Shown piece by piece: positions 1-10,297 of a DNA stretch of 64,000 bases (position 1 is its first letter; every line of letters begins with the position of its first letter). The stretch is from contig NW_026516788.1 in the NCBI RefSeq assembly GCF_025766255.1, forward strand, positions 1-64,000, given 5' to 3'. This DNA comes from Zychaea mexicana (Eukaryota > Mucoromycota > Mucoromycetes > Mucorales > Lichtheimiaceae). A model generated the notes under the pieces. That model did no database searches and was not told where the DNA came from. It saw nothing but the letters and a program-made list of their open reading frames with translations. A program made the position numbers and the translations under genes.

Positions 1-1205
1 TTACTCTGTGATTGAAAAACTTCTCTGACGTAATTTTTCTTGATGAATAACGGAAACCGGACTAACACCGGAAGGAACGAAGAGCAGCGGGTAAAAAAGC
101 GCTAGTCGGTTGTAGATGATGGTGCTGACGTTCTGGATGAAACGGTGGAAACGCTGAGGGACTCGGCGAAAGATGATGTGGAGGAGTGCTCAGTGGTCAA
201 TTGTAGCAGAATGTTATCGAGCGTGGACAGCACCGGAAGCGGAATATCATTTGGGCGGTGATAGAGATGGTACTCTTGGTCTGACGGTCGGCGTTGCGGC
301 GACGCTTGTTAGTTTTCCCTTTGTAGCTGTTGGGGTTGTCCGGGCAGCCGGCCGAAATGTGCCCGACTTGTCCGCAGGTCCAGCAGGCACGATGTGCCTG
401 AGGGCGTTCCGGGCAGACGAACATGGTGGTCGGGTTTGTGGCAACGCGAGCAATGTAGAGCCATGGAGGCCCAGGTGGCGTAGAAGCAGTCTTCAGTTGT
501 TTCCCATTGAACACGGTGTGCGAGGTCATAGTAAGGTTGCTCATCTCGTATAGGTTGGCGGTCCAGCACCGCGAAGCCATTGCCTAAGTACATGCCGGAC
601 ACGGCGTCTCAATAGATGCCGCAGTCTAATACCTTGCCGTATACGCTGAGGCTGTTGATAATGCCCGCGACTAATGCAGTGTGGTTCCTGTAGGGGAGAT
701 GGGATAGGCGCACTTTCTTGATCTGGGCATCTCCTGATAGAGTGTTGCAGGCGAGAATGATAACGCCGTCTTTAAAGTGAAGTCCTTGGGTTAAGGCAGC
801 TTGAATCACTTCCGGGTCCTCAGAGTAGAGCTCGATGATAACGCGAGGGCCTTCTTGGATTGATTGCGCACCACAATTCTCGGGGAACTGCTGGTTGATG
901 GTGGCAAGAATACGCGGGATTGGTTCGGTACGGCTACTAACGTCGAAGTAGACACTGTCTGCTGAGGCGGGTGATCCACCAACACGCCAGATGTTGGAAT
1001 GGATAACCCGAGTAGTGCGGGTGTTGTTTTTATCGTCAAGCAATTCTCTAGTCTCTGATTCTTGTCGCATGAGCGACTGTCGATGTTTCTGAACGACTTT
1101 GGCGAATGAAAGTCGAGGAACGTCGAGTTTTTGCGGTTTTGGGGGCGATTGGGGTGAGGCAGGGCTTGTACCCTGCCGGGTGTGATTTTTGTGCGGAAGA
1201 GCCAT
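1..1205 (-). pseudogene. Degraded retroelement Gag/ORF1-like gene with zinc knuckles
   Basis: A minus-strand frame opens at an ATG at 1205 and runs to a TGA at 609-611. The same frame then continues to about 309, and similarity shifts to another frame near 430, so the gene carries at least one internal stop and one frameshift. Near the break are two CCHC-type knuckles: CSRCHKPDHH begins the first, and CWTCGQVGH begins a second in the shifted frame. Below 200 the product becomes Ser/Thr-rich. An N-terminal basic, Pro-rich region, a mixed alpha/beta middle and C-terminal knuckles are the usual layout of ORF1/Gag proteins of fungal non-LTR elements. Any reverse transcriptase would lie beyond the left edge, so the element class is inferred and an LTR Gag is not excluded. 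I regard it as inactive. Confidence 0.65.
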
Positions 1206-2837
1206 GATGCAAATAGATGGAATAACATGGATAAGACGAAATACATAGTATGGGTTTGAAAATTAAAAATGCCAACTTGCTGTACTTAGGAAAAACGTCC
1301 ACATCAACTAGCTTTTATAACTTTAAAACTAATCACACAGAACGAACGCGTCAGAGAATTGATCTTTCAGCGATAACTGGTGGACTTCATTATCGTCACT
1401 GTCGACGGTAGCGCAATTGCAATAGTCATACGCAAAATCCGAGATGTACCTTTTTTACGCATGATATTCCACGTCTATATAATCAAGTGTCACATTGAGA
1501 GGCAAAAGCTTAGGGTTGGTCCCTCAACAACCATGACATACAACTAAGCTTATATAAAGTCTTTTTTGTCCCAGGGAAATATTAGCGTAGTATACCTCAA
1601 ATTGCTACATACTCTTTCTTTTGAGCAGTGTCACTATTAAATTGAGCGCAGTGACTTCATATTGATTTAGCCTCTCAACTTTTGATGCGACACCATAACC
1701 CTTCGTCGGGTACCTTTATCCTCCTTACTGGGAGGATAACACTCTCATTAATTTTAACTTGAATGCTACAGCGCACAAAATAGCACGATCATTTTCTATA
1801 CAACAAACGCGTCAATGTTTTCCCGTACTTGTGTGCAGCGGAAGCAATTGCAGGAAATTCATGCATCGGGAACTTGCCTTCCCACGAGTCCTGTACAAAC
1901 TCTTTACTCCTTCCCGTTCATTCTTTATCCATTCATGACACATTAGCAATAGGTTATCAAAAGAAAGGGCAGGTCTTTAGCTTTAACATGATACTAATAT
2001 CATGTACAGTTACGACGATAATTGCGGCGGAATATTGCTTTGGAAATTGCCTAGTCTTAAAAAGACGATGCCAGGTTCCCCTACACCGTGTCTAAAACTT
2101 GTTTCTCCAACAATCGAGTCTGAAACTCAGTTGCGACAGTGCCCTCTTCTTCCTTCCTTTTCAAATAAACTGACTATGTTCGTCATTCAGCAAAGAAATA
2201 TTCATGTAGAGCAGAGCCGTGGCTATAGAATGATGCCAATATTGATACAATCCTCGAATTATAAACGACGACACTATAGCTAATAATGTAGAATGGTCAA
2301 TGAAAAACGATCGTTTCTCTGCCGCACTGTTGACTGAAACATGCATTGTGCTCTTTCTTAATGTTGACCTCATCGCCTATGCGCTCGTTTGGCTATTGGA
2401 CAACAGACAAATCACGCAATTGCCAAAGAATCTAATTGATTGTTCCAATTATTCACAACGAGTCTTATATAAAAAGGTACGCGTACCCACCCATCCATAG
2501 TTCTTTGGCCTCTTCTCTTCCGCTTCTTTCTCCTTCTCCTTCTCCTCCTCCTCCTCGTCACCAACTGTACGTATAACTCTTGGGAAACGGGATCCATCGC
2601 ATGGCCGTGCGTGTGGTAGTGTGAATGTCTGTCAAGAAGTATCACGACGACTCACGATCAAATCTCTTGCTTTCTTTCATTTCTATAGCCGTCTCCTCCT
2701 CGGCCTCGCCCGGTTACTGCTTTAATGGAGGAGAGAAGCAAGAGTGTACATGGTGTGTGTCAAAGATGATGATGACTGTGCTATTGATTACTCACGATCG
2801 AGCCTTAACCAAAAATTCCCTTCTACAAAATAATTAG
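1206..2837. other. Intergenic stretch, no supportable gene
   Basis: Only short open frames without family resemblance occur here. A CT-rich tract lies at about 2510-2560. A polypyrimidine stretch ending in TAG near 2690 resembles a splice acceptor. I searched this stretch for the kinase domain that should precede the FATC exon at 2838 (catalytic GDRH-like and HDPL-EW-like motifs) and did not find it on either strand. Confidence 0.5.
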
Positions 2838-3081
2838 GAGGTCACCCGCGAACACATGGAGAAAATCGACAACAAAATATACAACGGCCGCTCCGTCAAC
2901 AATGAAGTCAAGAGACTCATCGCCTCAGCCTCCTCAAACGAGAACCTGAGTCAAATGTTTGTCGGTAAAGTATAGATACACGTCTCCCATCTGTTTCTGA
3001 TCTATTGACCTTATGATGACTAACATTGTTTACCGTCTGTATATGTTATATACATAAATAGGCTGGGCACCTTACATATAA
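2838..3081 (+). pseudogene. Orphan FATC domain (ATR/Mec1-like PIKK C-terminus)
   Basis: Two exons, 2838-2964 and 3062-3081, join across a 97-nt GTAAAG...ATAG intron. They encode a peptide of about 48 residues ending in QMFVGWAPYI and a stop. It contains EVKRLIASASSNENLSQMF, the signature of the FATC domain that closes every PIK-related kinase. The GW-x-PY-hydrophobic ending is closest to ATR/Mec1/Rad3 (human ATR ends in a similar GWTPYM). The intron falls inside the conserved tip, which supports a genuine gene origin. An in-frame TAG directly precedes the first exon and would be the acceptor of an upstream intron. No PIKK catalytic sequence is visible in the preceding 1.6 kb, so this is probably a duplicated or truncated fragment. 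Confidence 0.6.
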
Positions 3082-4167
3082 TACTCAATAAAATAAAATT
3101 GCAAATATAATATGCTCCTAGCATATACATGTATATACATTACTCCTCTATTATCAGAAAAGTGATTCCATAGCATATCTAACAAACAAACCACCTAAGT
3201 ACAATTGCCTGGGCGCAAGTATTCTGTTCTTCGTTGTCATTTCTTTCAGTATTGTACATACTTTAAGTACGTTAAGCTTTTTATTAAACTCTTATTATTC
3301 CCGTTCCAAAGACCTTGTTCATCTCGAACAATGACGCCCGAGCTATTTTTTTGCAAAAGTAAATATACTTGTCCGTAGAGCAAGTAAAACGATAAGGGCT
3401 CTCGAAAAGCGCTATGGCGTAGTTATCCGATAGGTTTTGTTAACGTCAGTAAGCCTGTATCGCCCAGTTCATGCATACCTGTGATCTGCAGCAACATAAA
3501 GCTTCTATCCAACTTCTGGCACGGGCTTTGTAAACTGTTGGTTGTAACACGCCGATCACTTTTTACTACCCTATGTAGCATTGAATCAACAGATACCGGG
3601 ACAGCCAAAGTTAGTTAGTGTTGATACAGAATTGCTAGCATACTTGGGTATGTGATGGTGCTCCATTCATGTGTATATGTACGTAATTGTTGTATTATAT
3701 ATGTATGTGGGTTACAGTAGTACAGTCAATAATGAGAACGTTCGCTATATTGAAGCAAAGTGTGTATCTTTCGAAATTTTTAAATCCAAAATCATGCAAC
3801 ATATATACGTTATCAAAAGCTGCAGATCGAAAATACGATATGGACAAAGATTGCGTTTGTCGATTTTTAAGGATGAAACACAATGGGATCGCAACATAGC
3901 TCACTTATTAGTGGGAAATCAACACAATGAAGAACAATGTGTATACTGCTGCCTGTATGCCCAAAGCTGTACTACTGTATGTAAATTTATATAAATGTTC
4001 CCTTGACATCTGATTACCTATCAACATTATAGGCTACTCCCACTTCTTTCTTTACTTAACTTACTCAACTACAACTACAGTACCTTTAGCCTCCTCCTCA
4101 TACGTACATATTCAGTGCGATTTTAAGCCGCCATTAATCAACTTTCGTTGCTAACCACCTGCAACTT
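3082..4167. other. AT-rich intergenic stretch
   Basis: AT-rich sequence with many stops in all frames. A possible polyadenylation signal (AATAAA) lies just after the FATC stop, near 3088. No coding or RNA gene was recognised. Confidence 0.5.
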
Positions 4168-4965
4168 ATGTATACGAGCTGGTCAATAGAAGATACCATT
4201 GTCAGTTCGGAGCTGAAATGGTATCGCGTCAGTGACCTGATCGATTATATATACACGGTACAAGAATAGTTATTTACCATTGACTACCAAGGTGAGAAGT
4301 TCAAGGCGCCTTTGTTAGAGCACTTGTCTCCTGCGACAGAACAGCGCAGATTCGAAAAAGGAGATACTCTGATATGCGAAAGCGTCGCACCTTGGTCCAG
4401 ATGTCTTCCCCAATTGTTTTACACGGCTAGCCTAGTAGCAAAGACGGTCCAGGGGAAATATTCTACATTCGGCGCTGCTGCTGTTGATGAAGACGGTAAC
4501 CATCCTAGAATGGTCTTGCTTGAACATCTTGCACAAGCTCTCCAATATATCGAATCTTGGCAGGGCGTCTTTGACCGAACGGCTTTTGAGAAACGGTACA
4601 AACTTGACTGGATTGATGATGATGATGTGGCCTGTGATGTTGACTATCACGACGAAAGCGACGCCAAGCCAAAATTTTCAAAGCGATCTAGGAGTGGTGA
4701 CGCATCGAAGGACCAGAGACGAAAAAATGGTGGTCAGCATATCGTGCCCATTGTAAAGCCCATTGAAGGAACGAAGCAAGAAGACAGAAAAGAAGAAAAA
4801 CACAATGGTGAAACCAGAGCGGATTTCAACGATCCAATCGAGTCGACAAGAATGGAAAAGGAAAATTCATCTGCAACGAACAACCTCACACCCGACCAAG
4901 ATAATCCACCGGAAGATATGCAGCACTGTAGCAAAAGTACAGAATTTTGCACTGTATTGAAGTAA
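4168..4965 (+). pseudogene. Unrecognised coding-like frame with an internal stop
   Basis: An ATG at 4168 opens a frame that meets a TAG at 4267-4269. The same frame then stays open to 4965. The post-stop part gives about 230 residues with globular composition in the first half (for example HLSPATEQRRFEKGDTLIC and WQGVFDRTAFEKRYKLDW). The second half is charged and low-complexity, rich in Asp, Glu and Lys. The open part lacks an early ATG. I found no intron that removes the stop in phase. It may be a pseudogene, or the 3' exon of a gene whose start I cannot place. I do not recognise the family. No neighbour shares an operon-like arrangement. Confidence 0.35.
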
Positions 4966-5680
4966 AATGTTCCAATAAGAATCCAAATTAGCGATTCCTC
5001 ATAACCTTTCTTAACTGGCTTGTTATGATACAATAGTACTCCTCTTTTTAGTTTCATTTGAGAAAAAAAGTCTTTGAGCGCTGACACTTCTTTTATCTGT
5101 TAAACAGTTTATAGCACATCATACACTTCTTTAGCTGATATTATTTCTGGTAACAATATAACGATTTACACTGAGACGGCAAATTAAAAATTGTTCAGCT
5201 ATTTATAAAAGACAGCAACGTCTGCAGTATTTTCTACATCCAAGAGATGTGACTATAAGCAAGAAATCTTTTTAAGAAGAGCACGCACACAAAATACAGA
5301 TTCAGGACATGATATAGACAATAAGAGGATGGCATTGAATACGCATCAATCACTCTAGCAGGAATACTGCTCAATTAGATAGCATCGAACGTGTAGCATC
5401 CCAAAACAGTACAGCAGGTCAAAGCGACAGTACGATCTCGTCGAAAGAATCAATCATACACTCGGTTGCCTCTTTTTCAGGCACACGCAAGGAAACTCAG
5501 CTTTGCTCTTTTTTTTTCTCACTTCGACATAATATAAAAAGTATAGAATGGATAATTCGGCATCACCGATTCCACTGGACGTGGCAAAAGCTATAAATAT
5601 GAAACTATAATTATACGCTGTAACAAAGCACCTTTGTTTGAATAAGTGAAAGGCGTAGGCACCAAAAAGCAAAGACTAAT
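4966..5680. other. Intergenic stretch
   Basis: AT-rich and without any recognisable gene. Short open frames on both strands have no coding character. Confidence 0.5.
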
Positions 5681-5689
5681 GGTTGAAAA

Positions 5690-5975
5690 TGCTGCTAGCC
5701 AAGCGACAGTAACATGGGCGAAACAATAATGCTGTAAGCCAAACGAGGGGCCGTTGCCCAAGTGACGATGCCGTTGACGAAATAAATTGCTGCAAGCAAA
5801 TTAGTAACGCCGTTAGTGAAAAAGAGAGCCATTGACCAAGTGAAAATGCCGTTAGGCGGAAAAAGGGGCCATTAGCGAAATAAAATGCTGTTGGCGAACG
5901 AAATGGCAAATCCTGTAAACCAAAAAAAAAAATCCCATGAGCGAAAAAAAAATCCCGTTCGCGAAAATTTTAGAG
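5690..5975. repeat. Degenerate ~19-20 bp tandem repeat
   Basis: About 14 imperfect copies of a core resembling GCYGTTRGCGAAA recur. Clear cores start near 5731, 5750, 5769, 5789, 5810, 5829, 5848, 5869 and 5888, so the spacing is 19-21 bp. Outer, weaker copies occur at about 5691, 5715, 5936 and 5956. Between cores the spacer is A-rich. It looks like an old minisatellite with substitutions in nearly every unit. The long minus-strand frames here are products of the repeat, not genes. Confidence 0.7.
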
Positions 5976-6869
5976 CCCGTGTCCGGGATTGGATTCAGAA
6001 TCCTGTACATACCTGAATTCATTTTGGATATGGTTACAAAAGGTCGGGACAAGTTGTTGTGTGAGGAGTGAATTGAGTCGTGAGGTCTTTCGTCCGCAGT
6101 TTGCATAAAAGATTCGAGCCTTCAAGTCGACCCTTAATTTAATGAATTGAAAGGCGAGCTCCAAGCTTTTATGCACTTAATTTGGCAATTGGAATACTGC
6201 GATAAATAATATTCATGCGCATCATGCACAAGAGTGACGGTTGCTAAAGTTAAAATAAACAAAGTTACGCCGAGAAGCAGCTGTAAAAACATTAAACATC
6301 GGCATACATCGCTTTAGTTGCTGGATGTATAGTAAAACTGAACATAAAATCTTTCTCGACTACGCTGTTTCCAAACAGGGGAGCCATTTCTATTGGGGGA
6401 CATATATGCACATATATGCAGCCATTAGTTGTTCGCCTTCTTGCTATGATTGCTTTTGCGCAAGGAACGAGTAGCACGCTTCAGAAAGCGGTTCAGCCAT
6501 TAGAATCACAAATAATTACATGGAAATATACAAACTTCTAAGCTGCTTTATTTTTTCCCATTTAACAACCAAACTCCTTTCTTCCTGTCAGCAAACAATT
6601 TGAAAAACAATCTAAAAGAGGATGACAAATTCTCAAAGCTTATTATATGTAGATATTGTCAATAATAGTAACAAAGATAAAAAACCGAGTACTGTCGCCT
6701 CATCATCAGCGATGACGCAACAGAACAAAAAAGGTACAATATTACCAACTTGGTGTATCTAGAGACCTGTAATATATAAATCTGTCATGATCATGGTTAC
6801 TGATGTGTCGAACTTATAAATGACATTATTTTCATATTTCAGATTAGTGATGATTTTAACATCAAAAAA
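5976..6869. other. Intergenic stretch
   Basis: AT-rich sequence. No gene, RNA or repeat beyond short homopolymer runs was recognised. Confidence 0.5.
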
Positions 6870-9061
6870 CCAAACTAAAAAGGAGAATCTAGACAACAAT
6901 GATAATACCAGTGCACTGGCGGAATCACATATTCATCAAGGGCAAGACCATGTGGAAGAAGGACTACGAGAAGGCGAAAAAGGTGGTTCCTTTTGGAGGA
7001 TGGCTAGTTGTCTTGGGAGCGTTTATTTGCGTTCTGCAAGCTGCAGTGATTCCATTCAGCAGATATCTACAGTATGCATTGAAAGCATACAAGCTAGATC
7101 TTCTTACTATTATTATCCCTAGCACTGCTAATTCATTCGTCCCATTTCTATCTTTTTGCACTGTCAAAAACATTGCAGTGGTAAGTAAGAGATCGCATCT
7201 GTGAGCTGTATTGTCGTCGTACCACATATAATAGCTACTGACTAGCCACATTTATGATACAGGCGTCATTATCAATGTACTATGATTGAAAGGCACAAAC
7301 TCGAACAGACCAAAGAGTTTACGACGAAATTAACATTTCTAGGATCTATTTCTGCGTTTCTTTTCACGCTTCATCGCCTTTTTGTCGTCTCTTGGAAGTA
7401 ACGCTCGGTTTAAGAATCATACTTTTGATAGCAGCTGCAATTTTCTGCATTGAAATGGTTTTTCGAATCAGGCAAAGAACAAAGCGACAAGGAAATCATG
7501 TTAAGATAAACTACTAACTAGAAAAGAGAGATATAAGCAGCTGACAGCAGACTTACCATTCCCACAGATCTGGCAATTATACATGTCTGTTGGCGTATGC
7601 TCTGTTATTGCCTCTTCTATTTACTGGTCGGTAAGAATTTTTATAAACTGATCCTTTTGTAAGGATCGTCTACCCCTTTTTTTGTTTGATATCTTGACCA
7701 TACATTGTATATACCTTATCGAGTGATACCGCAATGGTTCACGAAGCGAAGAGGGCTTGCTATGGGATTTATTTTTACAGAGATAGGTGCCAGTGGTGTC
7801 ATCTTCCCGCTTATATTAGATTTTGTGTCAAATAACAGTTCCCTTGGAATATCGTGGTAACATTTTCTATTATATCTGATTTTTCATCATGCCGGTAAAT
7901 ACGGGAGGACTTTAAAGCGAATACATTGCGCACAGACAGAATGACTTGTTATTGCTTCAATAGGGCCTTTCGCATTATAGCCATTGTATTTGTTGTTCTT
8001 GACATTTTTGTTTGTATTTTGCTCCGCGAAAATAAGGATAGTACTAGCGGAAAACAACAGTAGCAGCAGCATACTCCTAGCACAGCAATAATCAACTGAA
8101 AACCTTTAAAATTCAAACTTCGTCATCTGGGTGACAAATTGTTTTGTCTACGCACTCTCCAACCAATACTACCTTACCATATTATACCACATATTTACAA
8201 CATTTTTATATTAAGAGGTTGTTAGAAGGCGTATCTTATCGCTATTACTTACATTAAGCTTTCTATTCCAGCATATGCTACCTATATTGGTTTGACATCA
8301 TCTCAATCATCAAGTTTAATAACCATATCGGCCGCATTCAACGTAGTCAGTCGTATTTTCTCAAAGGTATGTGTATACTTCTCGAAGTGCTGCTTATTTA
8401 ATCTATAAATTAGAGCAAGTGTACATAACGACTCATACATTATCTTTCTTTGTTATCACTGTTGTATTGCACACGTTACTTAAGGTTTTTAGCAGACAAA
8501 ATTGGAAATTTTAACATACTTGTGCTGACAGACGTAATCAGTGCTTTAGCCAGTATCTTCCTATGGGGGTTTGCATTCAATTACAGCTCATTGGCGAGAT
8601 ACGCTATAATTGTGGGCCCCAATAGCGGCTCTTTCTACGTGTTTGATATGTCACTTTGCTTTTCCAACAGCTTTTACGCTATTGGGCTTCACACTAACCA
8701 TTGAACATCATGCCTATTGGTTGCACCTACAGTGGCAACCATTGTTGGTTTTGAGAACCTGGCATCTGGTAATGCATTAGTATGGCTGATTATCAGTCCT
8801 GTTTTTTTTGGTCCAATTATAAGCAGTGCTATCGAGGAAGCTGTCAATGGCCGCCGATATCTGTCGTACCAGGTGCTTACCGCCTCGACGTTGGTTATTG
8901 GTGTAATAATCACTCTACTTCGCAAGTTTCGTCTAAATAGAATCGTCTTGCAAATCCTTATTTTATTGACATATGTTTTATACGTCACTTTTGAGGTTTT
9001 AATAGAAACTGAACACCGTCGTAAATTTGACTGCGCGATACAGCATCTTTGTCAGCTATGA
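6870..9061 (+). pseudogene. Decayed monocarboxylate-transporter-like MFS gene
   Basis: Pieces of an MCT/MCH-type major facilitator transporter lie in the right order but not in one spliceable frame. An early helix reads GGWLVVLGAFIC (about 6990). TKLTFLGSISAFLFTL follows (about 7330), then IWQLYMSVGVCSVIASSIYW (about 7570) and the family hallmark PQWFTKRRGLAMGF (about 7735). A YATYIGLTSSQSSSL helix (about 8270), FLADKIGNFN (about 8490) and a last segment VAPTVATIVGFENLASGN (8717 onward) complete it. The acidic N-terminus and the first helix are in different frames. Stops interrupt the region at about 7400. The join near 8640-8717 has a stop and no in-phase splice. A spacer of about 410 nt is long for this genome. 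I read it as a pseudogene; a highly diverged gene is possible. Confidence 0.6.
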
Positions 9062-10297
9062 TGTTTTGCACTTCACAGATTTCGGAAAGCTCAGATCGAT
9101 AAAATTGTTGGTTTTGATATTCGGAAGCCGGTGGCGGGGGGGGGGTCTTAATTGAAAGATTTAAGTTGACTACGTTCAGGTTGCATCTTGTCTCCGCCTG
9201 TGCTTATTAGTTCCATGATGGAACACGGAGTCATACAATTGCTAAGAGACCCTGAGCTGTTTACGCTGTGGCAACCATCGTCGAGTATTCGAATAAGTGC
9301 CATACTCAGCCTACACCGCCTTTCATGATAAGAAGGTAACTCAAGCTCGACTTCTTTAAGCTGTAATAGGAAACCCGTACGAAAATAGACGTTTGGCGTC
9401 CCTGCAGCAAATAACAACAACAACAACAACAACAGAGTGGCTGAATGGAGTTGCTCGTTTTAGTGGGTGGCGATGAGGATGGTGCGACATCAAACCCAAG
9501 GAACGCTGGCCTGAGCGCACTCACACATTCTACCTTCCCCCCACGGTCCAATGATGGACGTCACAACACAGCGTTTAATCTGTATGATGAGATTATAACG
9601 TTTGTGCAACTCTTCCGTTATAACATTTGTCTTACGCTACGTTCGACCAATGTCTTGTAATAACAGTACTTCATTCACAGAAAAACTGGCTAATCAAAAG
9701 GGATAAATGTCTTATTTGTTGGGATAGGCTTATTTCTAGTAAGTTACGCGTCTGGAACTTCATGGCCCAATCACACTAAATTTCACGGAGGTGACACAAA
9801 AGGTTCGTCCACCGTCTATTTATAGCCATCCGACATGATCAGAAAGACCCAAACTGTTGATTTGTTATTCTTGTGCTATGCTTGGCATAACATCACGCTT
9901 TCTATGCCTCTTGCCAATAGCGCATGGGCCGACTGCGTTATGCTTTTCGATCCGGAGGCGAGGAGGGAAGAAGTCGAGAGAGCCACACAGCAACCGGCGC
10001 TATTATATTAGAAAAAGAAGCTGTTCCTGTACAACTCTCTCCAGCCTCCTGGCATTTATTAGTGCCTCGTTGAAGGCCTTGCACACATACAGCCCCGACC
10101 CCATTTTCCCCTTTCTTTTTACTCCCGTACTTTTTTCTCTCTCTCTTTCCTTTCCCTCTTTCAACGCGACAGTCAAACCCGTCCCTCTTTATTTTTAAAC
10201 CTTTTTTCTCAACCAACTCTTCACTTGTAACTCATATACGAGGGGCTCCCTGGAGCCACACTAACTTTGGGTCACCTTTTGTCCATTGCACCAACTC
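9062..10297. other. Intergenic, upstream of DRS2
   Basis: No gene recognised. It contains a short G tract near 9135 and a CAA run at about 9413-9434. A pyrimidine-rich stretch follows at about 10080-10210. This stretch presumably includes the DRS2 promoter, but I see no decisive TATA element. Confidence 0.5.

Noticed and set aside
5676..6106. Minus-strand frames rich in Phe, Leu and Thr
   Set aside because: They arise from the degenerate 19-20 bp repeat and have no start context or family.
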